Below, one piece after another: positions 1 through 12,400 of a stretch of 64,000 bases of DNA (position 1 is its first letter; each line of letters opens with the position of its first letter). The stretch is taken from assembly GCA_024281995.1 (NCBI GenBank), contig JAMWZW010000005.1, forward strand, positions 97,177 to 161,176, written 5' to 3'. The position numbers and the translations under genes were made by a program. The notes under the pieces are model-generated. The model saw nothing but the letters and a program-made list of their open reading frames with translations. It was not told where the DNA came from and did no database searches. This stretch comes from Nitrosomonas sp. Its GTDB lineage: Bacteria > Pseudomonadota > Gammaproteobacteria > Burkholderiales > Nitrosomonadaceae.

Positions 1-898
1 AACGCCAAAGATTAGGGATGTCTTCATATGGTTGTTTTAAACAGTAAGGCAAGCTATCACCATGTATGACTAGAACAGGTTTTCTGAATTGTAATGTTTT
101 TTGGTTAATCAGTTTGTGGATTGTATGATAGCCATTGCAGTCTGAGCGAATTTCCGATGTACACGCCGGCTTATTGTCATGCTCGTATTCATAGATGTCG
201 GCATGGAATGCAATCACAATGGCTTGAATTGTTGGTAGCGATTCTGCCATATCAAACACTTGGAGCAGCCATTTTTCGTTGAATTTGTCCCGCTCATCGG
301 CAGCATTAAGCGCGTCATCCCTATGACTACGATGGATCTGGGTTCTGCCATTGTTGGTGCCAGGTAAGTGCAAAGTAGCGAACATTACTTGATCGATTTT
401 CCATAGCGCATTTTCACTAAAACCTTGTTGTCGGATTAAACCGGGAATATCTCTGGCTAATTGCAATTCATCCTGCTGAAAAAATAATTGACGCAGATAA
501 GCAAGTCGTTCCAGTTCATCGTAACGTCCTGTAAGATTAAATGTGAGTCTGTCGCAATCTGTCCAGTCATTATCACCAGGCGTATAAACCGTTTTGTGTG
601 GATGTAAATGTGCAATTTGTCGGTAGCGATCCTTGAATAGTTCATTGGTGCAGCTTGAGCGAGCAAGCTTAAAATCTCCCACATGAATCAATACCGCTGG
701 ATTGATTGTTTTTATGGCTTTGGCAATGGCGCCATCAGGATGTTCGAGTAATGCATATTCGTTATCGCTGTATGGCATATCACCGATCACGGCAAACCGG
801 ATTAATTTTTCTGATGCTGCCACTGGAGGCCTTTCTTGGGCAAATGCCTGCATAAGCCACAAGCTTAATAAAATGGCAAATGCTAGCGATTTGATCAC
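1..898 (-). CDS. secreted metallophosphoesterase (calcineurin-like), C-terminus beyond the window edge
   Basis: The minus-strand frame stays open from a GTG at 898 to the left edge (about 299 codons). The GTG directly follows the prfC stop codon in the same frame, so it is the first possible start. The N-terminus (VIKSLAFAILLSLWLMQAFAQ split over about 21 residues) is a typical signal peptide, so the protein is probably exported. Metallophosphatase motifs appear in order: GDMP near residue 36, HVGDF near residue 66, PGDNDW near residue 102 and VIHGDS near residue 283, which together suggest a dinuclear-metal phosphoesterase. The substrate cannot be told. The gene is probably cotranscribed with prfC, with no intergenic space. 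The ATG further in lies inside the signal peptide and is unlikely to be the start. Confidence 0.75.
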   Translation of the reverse strand, partial: MIKSLAFAILLSLWLMQAFAQERPPVAASEKLIRFAVIGDMPYSDNEYALLEHPDGAIAKAIKTINPAVLIHVGDFKLARSSCTNELFKDRYRQIAHLHPHKTVYTPGDNDWTDCDRLTFNLTGRYDELERLAYLRQLFFQQDELQLARDIPGLIRQQGFSENALWKIDQVMFATLHLPGTNNGRTQIHRSHRDDALNAADERDKFNEKWLLQVFDMAESLPTIQAIVIAFHADIYEYEHDNKPACTSEIRSDCNGYHTIHKLINQKTLQFRKPVLVIHGDSLPYCLKQPYEDIPNLWR

Positions 899-2512
899 TT
901 AAATCACCGCATTGATATGGCTTTGGAAAACCAAACCCGCATGTTCACGCAGTTTATGAAAGCGAATGGCAGGCCAGTTCTCTTCGGCGACGTTCAATTC
1001 TGCACCGAATGCTGCCAGGAAAGTTGGTGCGTCTACCGCATCGTAGGCGATACGATGAGAATTGGCCTCAATAAATCGCTGTAATTCGCGTGGATCATCA
1101 GAAGTGACCCACCGTGCCAATTGGTATTTGGCCGGAGTGATGCGGGCGGTTACTGCATATTCGTGTTGTAGACGATGTGTGACAACCTCAAATTGCAAAA
1201 TACCAACCGCACCGAGCAACAACACATTGCCTAAATGTGGACGAAACACTTGGATGGCGCCTTCTTCGCCCAACTGCATTAATCCCAGTTTAAGTTGCTT
1301 GCTGCGCAACGGATCGGCAATTTCCACAGTACGGAAAATTTCCGGCGCAAAAAAAGGCAAGCCGGTGAATTGTAATATTTCCCCCTCAGTTAAGGTATCG
1401 CCCAATTGCAATGTGCCATGATTGGGTATGCCGATAATGTCCCCCGGATAAGCTTCTTCGACGATATCGCGACGCTGCGACAAGAATGACACCACCGTGC
1501 TGGTGCGGATATCTTTGCCATTACGTGCCACTTTCAAGTTCATGCCACGTTTGAAATGTCCTGAACAAACCCTCACAAAGGCAATGCGATCACGATGGGC
1601 AAGGTTCATATTGGCTTGTATTTTGAATACCATGCCGGAAAATTTCTTCTCATTGGGTGAGACTTCCCGCTGCAGTGCGTTACGCGATTCAGGTGGTGGC
1701 GCCAGGTCTACCAGTGCGTCAAGTATTTCTTTAACGCCGAAATTATTGATGGCTGAGCCAAAGAAAACGGGGGTTTGCTGACCGGCAAGAAACTGCTTGT
1801 GATCAAAAGCGGGTGAAGCGCCTTTGATCAAGTCAATTTCCTGCAATGCGTTAGACAAATCGGGTGCAAACCGCTCGTGAATGTGCGGGTCATCGAAATT
1901 CGCGATCAATTCATCATCGTTTACGCGATCCGATCCCGGTTGAAAAACACGCATATTGTTGTGTTGCAAATCACATACACCGTGGAAATTTTTACCCATG
2001 CCTATTGGCCATGTAAATGGAATTGTTGCCATCCCCAATGTGCGTTCGATCTCGTCAATCAGATCAAGCGGTTCACGTACTTCGCGATCCATTTTATTGA
2101 CAAAAGTGACAATTGGCGTGTTACGGGCACGGCACACTTCAAGCAGGCGCAATGTCTGCGCTTCCACGCCATTGGCAGCATCGATAACCATCAAGGCGGC
2201 ATCGACGGCAGTGAGTACGCGGTAAGTATCTTCAGAAAAATCCTGATGGCCAGGTGTATCCAATAGATTAATGACGCAATTGCGGTATTCCATTTGCATC
2301 ACCGAGCTGGCGACCGAAATACCGCGTTGCTTTTCGATTTCCATCCAATCAGAAGTGGCATGCCGGCTTGCTTTGCGTGCCTTAACGCTGCCGGCGATAT
2401 GAATGGCGCCGGCATACATCAAGAGCTTCTCGGTCAGCGTGGTTTTACCCGCATCGGGGTGTGAAATAATGGCGAAAGTACGACGACGCGTGACTTCTTC
2501 AGGAATACTCAT
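899..2512 (-). CDS. prfC: peptide chain release factor 3
   Basis: RF3 is a translational GTPase that removes RF1/RF2 from the ribosome after peptide release. The 537-residue length is normal. The N-terminal G domain carries the P-loop SHPDAGKT (17-24), DTPGH (85-89) and NKMD (139-142). The KQRGISVASS segment at about 61-70 is the switch region typical of RF3 rather than EF-G. Domains II and III follow. The ATG at 2512 overlaps the end of the upstream ABC ATPase gene by 14 nt, so translation is probably coupled, and the metallophosphoesterase starts at the next codon after its stop. Confidence 0.96.
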   Translation of the reverse strand: MSIPEEVTRRRTFAIISHPDAGKTTLTEKLLMYAGAIHIAGSVKARKASRHATSDWMEIEKQRGISVASSVMQMEYRNCVINLLDTPGHQDFSEDTYRVLTAVDAALMVIDAANGVEAQTLRLLEVCRARNTPIVTFVNKMDREVREPLDLIDEIERTLGMATIPFTWPIGMGKNFHGVCDLQHNNMRVFQPGSDRVNDDELIANFDDPHIHERFAPDLSNALQEIDLIKGASPAFDHKQFLAGQQTPVFFGSAINNFGVKEILDALVDLAPPPESRNALQREVSPNEKKFSGMVFKIQANMNLAHRDRIAFVRVCSGHFKRGMNLKVARNGKDIRTSTVVSFLSQRRDIVEEAYPGDIIGIPNHGTLQLGDTLTEGEILQFTGLPFFAPEIFRTVEIADPLRSKQLKLGLMQLGEEGAIQVFRPHLGNVLLLGAVGILQFEVVTHRLQHEYAVTARITPAKYQLARWVTSDDPRELQRFIEANSHRIAYDAVDAPTFLAAFGAELNVAEENWPAIRFHKLREHAGLVFQSHINAVI

Positions 2513-4574
2513 AGTTTTTTGAAATAGGTTCCGGTTGATAAAGAAAGCAATGGGTGGAATGCGTTGCGCTCAATACACTGGCAGAGGGATAACTTGCGCG
2601 GCAAATAGGCATCGCATGCGGGCAGCGCGGATGAAAATGACAACCCTGAGGCGGTGCAATAGGCGAAGGCAAATCACCTTTCAGGTGAATAATTTGCCGG
2701 TCGGCATCTGCTTGAATTTGCGGAACAGCAGACAGCAGTGCCTGGGTATATGGGTGCTTGGGGCTACCCAACACTTCATCGATGTGTCCGCGCTCTACAA
2801 TCCGTCCTAAATACATCACAGCAATTTCATCAGCCAGATATTCAACAACAGCAATATTGTGGGTAATAAACAAAAATGCAAGTCCCAAATTATTTTGCAA
2901 TGATTTGAGCAAATTCAAGATTTGTGCTTGCACGGATAGATCCAGAGCGCTAGTAGGTTCATCGCAAATCAATAAGTCTGGATTCACCGCCAATGCGCGG
3001 GCAATCGCAATGCGCTGCCGCTGCCCCCCAGAAAATTCATGCGGGTAACGCCATTTTACCTCAGCAGGCAGGCCAACGCGCTGCAACAACGCATCAATTT
3101 CATTTTCTCGGGTGTAAGAAACCGGTTGATCGGAAGTGACGTGACTTATCTTGGCAACACCCAATGCATCCATGCCTTCCCGCAGAATTTCAATAATCCG
3201 CATACGGGGATTAAGTGAAGAATAAGGATCTTGAAAAATAATCTGAAATTGCGATCGAATCTGTTGTAACTGAGCTCGCTTTAGCGATACCAGCTCTTGT
3301 TGCTTGAAGCGCACGCTACCGGCGGTAGGCTTGATGAGCTGCAAAATACTTTTTCCAATGGTAGTTTTGCCGCAGCCGGATTCGCCGACCAGCGCCAGCG
3401 TTTTTCCTGCAGCGATCTGAAAAGATACGCCATCAACCGCTTTGACATGGCCGACCACGCGTTTGAATAATCCCTTGCGGACGGGAAAATGAACTTTAAG
3501 GTCTGATACCTGCAATAATGGTAGATCGGATGCTGCGAAAGTTGTTGCTGCAGCGTTTTTCGTTTTGCCGGTGGCATTATTGTTGAGTGAATGAGCGGAA
3601 GTCTGCGCGTCTTGTGTAAATAAATGACATCGGACCTGATGCCGGTCACTTAATGCGTGCCACTGCGGGATCGTATCATGACAGTGTGAGAGTGCCTGAT
3701 TGCAACGATCAACAAAGCGGCAACCTTTGAATCGTTGCGATAGTGAAGGTACATTACCTTGAATGACGGTCAGTGCTTGATCACGTTTCTGTTTGGCCGG
3801 TAGCGATGCAAATAATTGTCGCGAATACGGATGCGCAGGATGACTAAAGAAATCATCGCGAGGGGCCTGTTCGACGATTTCTCCGGCGTACATGACAGCC
3901 ACCCGCTGCGCCATTTCGGCTACCACTCCTAAATCATGCGTGATCAGCAAGATGGCCATGTGATTGCGCTGTTGAATTTGCCGCATCAAATCGAGTACTT
4001 GTGCTTGGATTGTTACATCCAACGCGGTGGTCGGCTCATCCGCGATGAGCAGTTCGGGTTCACCGGCAAGTGCCATGGCAATCATGGCGCGCTGTTTCAT
4101 ACCACCTGAAAATTGAAACGGATATTCGTGCATACGGCGCGCTGCATCCGGAATCCCCACTTGTTCCAGCAGTTGCTGGATGCGTGCTTGCATTGCCTGG
4201 TGCGATAAATGGAAATGTTGCTCGAGTACTTCGCCGATTTGTTCAGCGATCGTCAAAACCGGATTCAGGCTAAGCATGGGCTCTTGGAAAATCATACTGA
4301 TGCGTTTGCCACGAATCCTGCGCATTTCGGATTCAGGCAATCGCAACAAGTCCTTGCCATCCATTTTGATATGCCCCGCAACAATTTCGCCGGCATCGGG
4401 TAATAAACGCATAATCGATAACGCAGTCATGGACTTACCGCAACCTGATTCACCCAGTAATGCAAATGTTTCGCCCGTTGAAATTTGCAGGCTTATGCCA
4501 TCAACTGCTCGTACCGGTGTATTACCGGTATACAGTAAAGTTTGAAGATGGTCTATTTCCAGTAACGTTTTCAT
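2499..4574 (-). CDS. peptide-type ABC importer, fused double ATP-binding subunit (YejF/DppDF type)
   Basis: This 691-residue protein contains two complete ABC ATPase domains, each ending in the oligopeptide-transporter cysteine cluster. Domain 1 has Walker A GESGCGKS (41-48) and signature FSGGMKQR (155-162). Domain 2 has Walker A GESGCGKT (397-404) and a second FSGGQRQR signature. The CRFVDRC and CHFHPRC segments after each domain match the oligo_HPY region that binds an Fe-S cluster in some family members. It would energise uptake of peptides, microcin-like compounds or nickel at the inner membrane. It overlaps the upstream permease gene by 4 nt and prfC by 14 nt. Its substrate is not readable from sequence. 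Confidence 0.88.
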   Translation of the reverse strand: MKTLLEIDHLQTLLYTGNTPVRAVDGISLQISTGETFALLGESGCGKSMTALSIMRLLPDAGEIVAGHIKMDGKDLLRLPESEMRRIRGKRISMIFQEPMLSLNPVLTIAEQIGEVLEQHFHLSHQAMQARIQQLLEQVGIPDAARRMHEYPFQFSGGMKQRAMIAMALAGEPELLIADEPTTALDVTIQAQVLDLMRQIQQRNHMAILLITHDLGVVAEMAQRVAVMYAGEIVEQAPRDDFFSHPAHPYSRQLFASLPAKQKRDQALTVIQGNVPSLSQRFKGCRFVDRCNQALSHCHDTIPQWHALSDRHQVRCHLFTQDAQTSAHSLNNNATGKTKNAAATTFAASDLPLLQVSDLKVHFPVRKGLFKRVVGHVKAVDGVSFQIAAGKTLALVGESGCGKTTIGKSILQLIKPTAGSVRFKQQELVSLKRAQLQQIRSQFQIIFQDPYSSLNPRMRIIEILREGMDALGVAKISHVTSDQPVSYTRENEIDALLQRVGLPAEVKWRYPHEFSGGQRQRIAIARALAVNPDLLICDEPTSALDLSVQAQILNLLKSLQNNLGLAFLFITHNIAVVEYLADEIAVMYLGRIVERGHIDEVLGSPKHPYTQALLSAVPQIQADADRQIIHLKGDLPSPIAPPQGCHFHPRCPHAMPICRASYPSASVLSATHSTHCFLYQPEPISKNYEYS

Positions 4575-6082
4575 GAACGAGATGTCGATTCTGGTGTTGT
4601 TAGCGTTGTAGGTGTGTTTTTGGATATTTCTTTTGATTTATCAGTATGCGGTAATATTTTTTTTCTTTTTTTTAATGTGTGGGCACGCGGATCCAATGCA
4701 TGTTGCACGGCATCGGCAAACAGATTGGCACTTAGCACCAGTGTAAACATAAATCCGAATGCTGCCAGCAAAGCCCACCATACAATGGGTTCGCGCGCCA
4801 TTTCCATACGTGCCGCGTTAATCATCGTGCCAAAACTGATCATCGATGGATCAACACCTACACCGACGTACGATAACACTGCCTCGGCCAATACCAGACC
4901 GCTGAAATCCATTACCGTTGCGATCAGAGCAAGGTGCATGACATTCGGTAGAATATGGCGGCTAATGATGCGCCAATGCGATACCCCAAAAGCGTGCGCG
5001 GCCTGAATGTATTCCAGTTCGCGCAATTTTAAGGCTTCACCGCGCAGCAAGCGGCACAATCCGGTCCAACTGGTAATTCCTAAGATGATACATAAAAACA
5101 ACAATCGCAAGTCTGCGCGGGAAGCAATGGTTTCAAATAATTCTGAGTGAGTTTCTATGTACACTTGCATCATTAACACTGCTGCCGCAATCAGTAAAAC
5201 GCTCGGAATGGAGTTTAATGTGGTGTAGATATATTGAATGACATCATCAATCCAACCTTTAAAATAACCTGCGGTGATTCCCAATAATAATGCAAAGGGC
5301 AACATGATCAGTGTGGTGAGCGTACCGATTACCAGTGCAACGCGAATACTTTTGAGCGATTGATACAAAATATCCTGTCCGACTTTGTCGGTTCCCAGTA
5401 CATGATAATGGGTAGCCAGTGCCGCGGCGCAGCCTATTAATAGCAACACAATCAATAACGTGATCAAAATGGCATGCCAGGGAGTTTCCGTGGTGCGGTG
5501 CCAGATAGCCGCGACATTTTGGGTAAAATTTTGCCCGTTGCGGCGCGTCAATACCAGTATTAGACAAATGCTCAGCATGCACCAAATGATCAAGCCATAA
5601 GCCAAACCTTTTGCGCAACGCCATGCGATATCGCGGATGCGGTCTACTTCGGGATTTTGCAAGTGCGCGCCGCCGTATTCCAAACGCGCAAAAACTCGCA
5701 CTTGATTCCCATTGGGAAGGTCAATAGTTTCCTTAGCATAGAGATGCGACGCCAGAGGAGCTGAATAAGTTTTTTCCACTTGAGTACGCAGTGGTGTTAC
5801 CAGAATATCAAGCACACTTAGCACTTCAACGCTATAAACTTTTTTGCCTTGGTCGGTGGTATGGTCCAGCGCAGGACGGAAATGAATGGTATCAAGCAAA
5901 CCAATCATCAGAAAAAATAGCAAGACCGTTAGCGCAGACATACCGCTTGCGCTGTGTGAGACGCGTTTCCAGGGAATCAGCAAGTGCTCATGATGGCGCA
6001 CATAAGCAATAAAACTCACCACAATAGCAACAAGCAGGTAGATCAATGCATCGGTCCATAAAATAATTGGGCTAAAGGGCAT
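4571..6082 (-). CDS. peptide-type ABC importer permease (DppC/OppC/YejE type)
   Basis: This 503-residue inner-membrane protein has an N-terminal membrane segment (about residues 10-27), a second one (about 48-66), a periplasmic-type stretch, then the binding-protein-dependent permease core with about six segments from residue 200 on. The EAA loop is visible as GEALKLRELEYIQAAHAFG near residue 345-365. The long N-terminal part resembles YejE-type permeases. The C-terminus is polar and rich in Lys and Thr. It is the first gene of the minus-strand run towards prfC. No partner permease (DppB type) and no substrate-binding protein is adjacent, so the importer must be completed from elsewhere or is incomplete. 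Confidence 0.85.
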   Translation of the reverse strand: MPFSPIILWTDALIYLLVAIVVSFIAYVRHHEHLLIPWKRVSHSASGMSALTVLLFFLMIGLLDTIHFRPALDHTTDQGKKVYSVEVLSVLDILVTPLRTQVEKTYSAPLASHLYAKETIDLPNGNQVRVFARLEYGGAHLQNPEVDRIRDIAWRCAKGLAYGLIIWCMLSICLILVLTRRNGQNFTQNVAAIWHRTTETPWHAILITLLIVLLLIGCAAALATHYHVLGTDKVGQDILYQSLKSIRVALVIGTLTTLIMLPFALLLGITAGYFKGWIDDVIQYIYTTLNSIPSVLLIAAAVLMMQVYIETHSELFETIASRADLRLLFLCIILGITSWTGLCRLLRGEALKLRELEYIQAAHAFGVSHWRIISRHILPNVMHLALIATVMDFSGLVLAEAVLSYVGVGVDPSMISFGTMINAARMEMAREPIVWWALLAAFGFMFTLVLSANLFADAVQHALDPRAHTLKKRKKILPHTDKSKEISKNTPTTLTTPESTSRS

Positions 6083-6409
6083 GGTTGAGTATGTAAGAAA
6101 AATAGAAAATGTGCGGTTGTAGCGCCAAAGAATCTCATTGACAACCGTTTATACCACAAATATGAAAATTGTCATTCACTGAATGTTGATCATGTATAAA
6201 AGTTACAATTGCTTATTGTAATTCAATAATTAATAGGCAAAAGTCAGTTTATTCTATTGCACTGTTGATAAAAATTTGTTGCATAGTGTGCTTCATGATT
6301 TCCTACAACGATTGTGGGTGAGTAATATAGAGCATGGTTCATCAATAAGTAAATGGAGTTAAGCAAGCTATCCAGGTAGAAGCTTTTTCTGGAACAAATT
6401 GAAAAGAAT
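6083..6409. other. intergenic region between divergent ABC permease and giant RTX gene
   Basis: This 327 bp AT-rich gap separates two divergent genes and must hold promoters for both. Apart from one plausible plus-strand sigma-70 promoter (listed separately) I see no RNA gene, repeat or operator in it. The ribosome binding site of the giant gene is weak (GAAAAGAAT before the ATG). Confidence 0.6.
6138..6166 (+). promoter_or_regulatory. candidate sigma-70 promoter for the giant repeat protein
   Basis: A perfect TTGACA (6138-6143) is followed after 17 nt by TATGAA (6161-6166), which matches the -10 consensus at 4 of 6 positions. It would give a 5' leader of roughly 235 nt before the ATG at 6410. 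This is a pattern match only. Confidence 0.35.
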
Positions 6410-9400
6410 ATGGAAAACAAGCTGCTCGAAATTATTCGGACAATTGTGCTGATGTTTAAAGCAGCTCCGGGTGCGTATTATTTGAACGAATTTGTTAAAT
6501 TTGCTGATAATTCCGGTGATTCTATCAGTGACCTTGCTTTCCTACTTGCGCAAACTGACGTATTTCAACAAGCCGTATATTCCAATACGCTTTCTAATCG
6601 CGATTTTTCTGTTCAGTTTATTGAGAATTCAGTTACTCGTCTGGTAAATGAAGATGATAAAGCATGGGCAGTTTCAGAAGTAGAACGCCTGCTTGATGCA
6701 GGCGCAAGTCGAGGGGAAGTCATTTACTGGGCAGCCATGACATTGGCTGCTGTGGATGAAAAGAATCCGGATTGGGGTGCAGCAGCTCGACAGTTTAATA
6801 ATAAAGTCGCAGTGGCAGCCTACTATTCCATCAACTTGGGTGCAATAGCAACCAGTTTGTCTGTTTTGCAACGTGTAACCGAGCATGTTACCGATGATCC
6901 ATCGAGCGTTATTACGGCGCAGTTATTGTTGGAGTCCGGTGTCTCTGGAAAGGTTATCGATGGCTATATCAAAGGTGCTCAAGTATTCGCTGATTTGAAT
7001 GGTGATCAACAACTAAACGTAGATGAAGTTAGTGTAGTTACGGATGCCGTAGGTAATTTCTCACTTCCAGCGGTTGTTGGATTTGGCGATTTAATGGCAT
7101 CCGGAGGTATTGATATTGCCACAGGTAAGCCTTTTGAAGGGGTTATGACGGCTCCGGCAGGTTCATCGGTAATCAATCCACTGACCACAGTCATTAGTAA
7201 TATTGTTAACAGTGATAACCTCTCAACGCAAGAAGCTGTGATACGTGTACTAACATCCTTGGATTTGAATACCGAAATTGATCTGCTTCACTTTGATCCA
7301 ATCAAAGAGATTGTGCGCACGGATTCCCATACGCCAGCAAATGATGCGGCTTTGGCAGTGCATGCGGCAGCAATCAAGATAAATATCCTTGCGAGCCAAG
7401 TGGCTGCGCTATTAGCTGGCGCCGGTATAACGGCTACTGAGGCTTCAGCGATTACTTTTGCCTATCAAGCATTGACCGGCTTATTTGCCAATGCAGATCA
7501 TAACGTCGATTTGGCATCGAAAGGCACCATTGCACAAGTGATTCAGAATGCCAGTTTACTCGCAGGTGCTGATACACTTGAGTCGTTTAAAATAAACGCG
7601 TTAGTGGCGGATGCCTCACAAGCCATTGCTAATTTAAACCTGAAAATTAACGAAATATCTGAAAGTGGTGTAAGTAAAACAAGAATTCTTACGAATATTG
7701 CGGCAGTCCAATTTGTTGCTGAGAATATTGAAGCTGCAATACGCGCAGGGGCTACAAAAGGAGATATCAGTGGCACGGTAGCCAGCACAACGGGATCACT
7801 TTTTACTGGTATTGTCCGTGCGGCAGGTGCAAATATAGGCGATGTAAACGGCGATGGCAAACCAGATGCTGCGCCGTCACCACCATCTTCTGGGGGCGGG
7901 CCGGTTATTCCGCCAACGACTAAGCACTATCTGGCAACCAATGCCACATCGTTCTCTGGTACTGTGGCAAATGATATTTTGTCAATTTCTACGGCATCAA
8001 CATGGTCGCCGCTAGTTATGACAGCAGTTGTATTGGATGGTGGTGCGGGCACCAATACACTGAGTGTACAAGACGGTTCCAATATTGCGGCTGCAACCGT
8101 CATCAATTTTCCCAATTTGTTTTTTGATGCGACAGGCGTTGTGGGAGTTCACACTGTAACTATGTCTGCGGCACAAAACCAGAATTTTACCGGCGCTATC
8201 ACCGCACCGGGTACGGGTGCTAACAGCGAAGAAATCGCCATTGTTGGCGATGGCACAGTGACTACGTTAGCCCCTATCGAGAAATATGCGATCGGCGATG
8301 ATACAACCGATGCCAGGACGGTAGTTGTTACCCAAGCAGGCACGAGTGTCGCAGCAAGCTCGGCTTCCGATGCGATAACGTTTAATCTGGGTGCGCTCAG
8401 CTATACGGGCGTAATCGCGGGTGAAAGTACCAATGATGATACATTGAGTCTAAACACAGGCGCGGACATTAGCGGTGGCACCATCACGAATGTGGAAGCA
8501 TTGGTGCTGGCATCCGGCGCATTGGTGCAGTTGTCGGCTGCGCAAAATCAAGGATTTACCAGCACCATTACCGCACCGGGTACAGGTGTCAACGGTGAAA
8601 CCATCATTATCGTTGGTGATGGCGCTGTCACCACCCTGGCCAACATCGAAAATTACACTATTGGTGATGATTCCAGCGACGCACGCCGCGTAACTATCAC
8701 GGATTCGGCAACAAATGTCACGGCAAACTCCGCATCCGATGCGATAACGTTTAATCTGGGTGCGCTGAGCTATACGGGCGTAATCGCGGGTGAAAGTACC
8801 AATGATGATACATTGAGCCTAAACACAGGCGCGGACATCAGCGGCGGCACCATCACGAATGTGGAGGCGTTGGTGCTGGCATCTGGCGCATTGGTGCAGT
8901 TGTCGGCTGCGCAAAATCAAGGATTTACCGGAACCATTACCGCACCGGGTACAGGTGTCAACGGTGAAACCATCATTATCGTTGGTGATGGCGCTGTCAC
9001 CACCCTGGCCAACATCGAAAATTACACTATTGGTGATGATTCCAGCGACGCACGCCGCGTAACTATCACGGATTCGGCAACAAATGTCACGGCAAACTCC
9101 GCATCCGATGCGATAACGTTTAATCTGGGTGCGCTGAGCTATACGGGCGTAATCACGGGTGAAAGCACCATCGATGAGACATTGAGTCTGGATGCAGGCG
9201 CGGACATCAGTGGCGGCACTATTGCGAATGTTGAAGCGTTGACGCTGGCCTCTGGCGCATCGGTGCAATTGTCGGCTACGCAAAATCAGGGATTTACCGG
9301 AACCATCACCGCACCGGGTACAGGTGTCAACGGTGAAACCATTACTATTGTAGGTGATGGCGCTGTCACCACCCTGGCCAATATCGAAAATTATACTATC

Positions 9401-12400
9401 GGTGATGATTCCAGCGACGTACGCAGCGTGACTATTACGGATTCGGCAACAAATGTCACGGCAAACTCCGTATCCGATGCGATAACGTTTAATCTGGGTG
9501 CGCTGAGCTATACGGGTGTAATCACGGGTGAAAGCACCATCGATGAGACATTGAGTCTGGATGCAGGCGCGGACATCAGTGGCGGCACTATTGCGAATGT
9601 TGAAGCGTTGACGCTGGCCTCTGGCGCATCGGTGCAATTGTCGGCTACGCAAAATCAGGGATTTACCGGAACCATCACCGCCCCGGGTACAGGTGTCAAC
9701 GGTGAAACCATTACTATTGTAGGTGATGGCGCTGTCACCACCCTGGCCAATATCGAAAATTATACTATCGGTGACGATTCCAGCGACGCACGCAGCGTGA
9801 CTATCACGGATTCGGCGACAAATGTCACGGCAAACTCCGCATCCGATGCGATAACGTTTAACCTGGGTGCGTTGGCTTATACCGGTACTATCACAGGTGA
9901 AAGCACGGTCGACGATGCGCTCAACTTGCTTAGTTTAGGCGCAGGCGCGGACATCAGCGGCGGCACCATCACGAATGTGGAGGCGTTGGCGCTGGCAACC
10001 AGTGCATCGGTGCAATTGTCGGCTACGCAAAATCAAGGATTTACCGGAACCATCACCGCCCCGGGTACAGGTGTCAACGGTGAGACCATTACTATTGTAG
10101 GTGATGGCGCTGTCACCACCCTGGCCAATATCGAAAATTATACTATCGGTGACGATTCCAGTGATGCACGCACTGTGACCATAACCGATCCGGCAACAAA
10201 TGTTACGGCAAATTCCGCGTCCGATGCCGTGACGTTTAATCTGGGCGGGGTAGTATTTACCGGCACCATCACGGGTGAAGGGACGATTGATGACACGCTT
10301 ATTTTAAGTACAGGCGCAGATATTACTGCAGGCACGATTACGAATGTGGAAGCGCTAACATTAGCATCGGGTGCGTCTGTCCGGCTATCCGTCGCGCAAA
10401 ACCAGAGTCTTGCCAGTACCATTGCTGCACCCGGTACGGGTATTCATGGCGAAAAAATTACCATCGCGGATGACGGTAATATTACCGCACTGGCGGATAT
10501 CGAGATTTATGAACTGGAAGATGACTCCACCAATGCGCGGACTTTGACACTGGGTTCAAATGCATTAACGCTGATCGCCAATAATGCATCGGATACCATT
10601 ACTGTAAATGCCGCCGCATTGGCGCAAAATATGGCTTTAACGCTTGGAGCCAGTACTTCGGCATTGATTGTCAATAACCTGGTGGGAGATATTGTTGCAA
10701 CCGATCTTACAGGCACACTTGCAATAACCACTGCCGATGCGGCAGATAATGGCATCGCTATAACTACGGGATCGGCCGCAACTTCGATAAATGTGGCTGC
10801 AGGCGCGGCATCGGATACCGTCGATGTTGATGCAACGGCATTAACCGGTAATACCATATTAACCATTACTTCGGGTGGTGCGGCGGCAGGATCGGTCAAC
10901 ATTACAGGTTTGGCTGCGGATTTAGCAATTTCAAACCCGAGTGGCGGTTCAATTAGTGTTGCTGTAGCGGATAATACAGTGGACAACGGGATTGCCATTG
11001 CAGCAGGCGCATCCAATTTAGCCATTAGCGATGTCGCAGATGGCGATACCGTAACAATTAGCGGATTTACCGGATCAGTATTGACTGGCGCAATTGCCGG
11101 TTCAACAGGCAGGTTCGATATCACTACCGGGATAGCAGTCAGTAACCTCGCGACTGGCGCAGGCGATGACAGCTTTACTTTTGTGGCGGGCACTGGACTG
11201 ACGAGTGCGGACACGGTGGATGCAGGGGGGGGTGCAGACACGATCATCTTGACCGGTAATACAGCTATCGCAGCTACCAATTTTAACAATGTCAGCAATA
11301 TCGAAACCATTACGCTTGCCAATACGAATACCGCGGTTGCCATCACGGCACAAGATGCATTAGTGGCGGCGGGGGCGGTTCTAACGTTATCCAATGCGTC
11401 TAATAGCGGGGTGCTGACATTTAATGGCGCCGCTGAAACCGACGGTGCATTCAATATTACTGGCGGCACTGCTAGTGACAGCATTACCGGTGGCTCAGGC
11501 AACGACACGCTCACCGGAGGCAACGGCAATGACAATATTGCCGCAGGAATGGGTGATGACACAGTGTCTGGCGGCGCAGGCAATGATACCTTTACGTTCG
11601 CTGTAGTCACGGGGTTAACCAGCGAGGATATTGTGGATGGCGGAGCCGGAACGGATACGATCGTGTTGACGGGCAATTTCGCATTTACCGCAACGGACGA
11701 ATTCGATAATGTTCAAAATATTGAAACGATTATTTTGGGTAATACCGATACCGCTGTTTCCATAACTACGCAGGATGCTCTGGTGGCGGCGGGAGCCACA
11801 TTGACTTTATCGAATGCCGGAAATTCTGGTGTCTTGACATTTGATGGCCGCGCGGAAACGAATGGAAATTTCATTATTACGGGAGGTTCGGGCAATGACG
11901 ACATTGTCGGCGGTTCTGTCAATAATACGCTCAATGGCGGCGGCGGTGACGATACATTTACTTTTGTTGCCGGAACCGGATTAACTGCGGATACCGTCAA
12001 TGGCGGTACGGGTAACGATACGGTTGTGCTGACCGGTACTACAGCGGTTACTGCAACGCAATTCAATAATGTCAGCAATATCGAAGCCATTGTGCTACCG
12101 GATATGGTCAATACGGCTGTTAACATCACAACGGTTAATGCCTTGGTTGCAGCGGGTGCTACGTTGACATTGTCAAATTCAGCCAATGCCGGGGTGCTGA
12201 CATTTAATGGCGTCGCTGAATCAGATGGCGCCTTCGCTATTAGCGGGGGCAGTGCTAATGATGCGATTACCGGCGGATCCGGAAATGACATGCTGAGTGG
12301 CGGCGACGGTAACGATAACTTGACGGCTGGGTTAGGTAATGACACGCTGGAGGGTGGTGACGATAACGATACGTTTAGATTTGCCGCGGTTACAGGTTTA

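Noticed and set aside
1877-2266. 129-codon plus-strand open frame inside prfC
   Set aside because: It lies opposite a conserved essential gene in full coding register and shows no family features.
8819-9652. 277-codon minus-strand open frame with Cys/Arg-rich repeats
   Set aside because: It is the antisense of the 369 bp repeats and repeats with the same period; no independent coding signal.
8150-10530. CRISPR-like tandem repeats
   Set aside because: The repeats are 369 bp, contiguous, in frame and coding, with no spacers.
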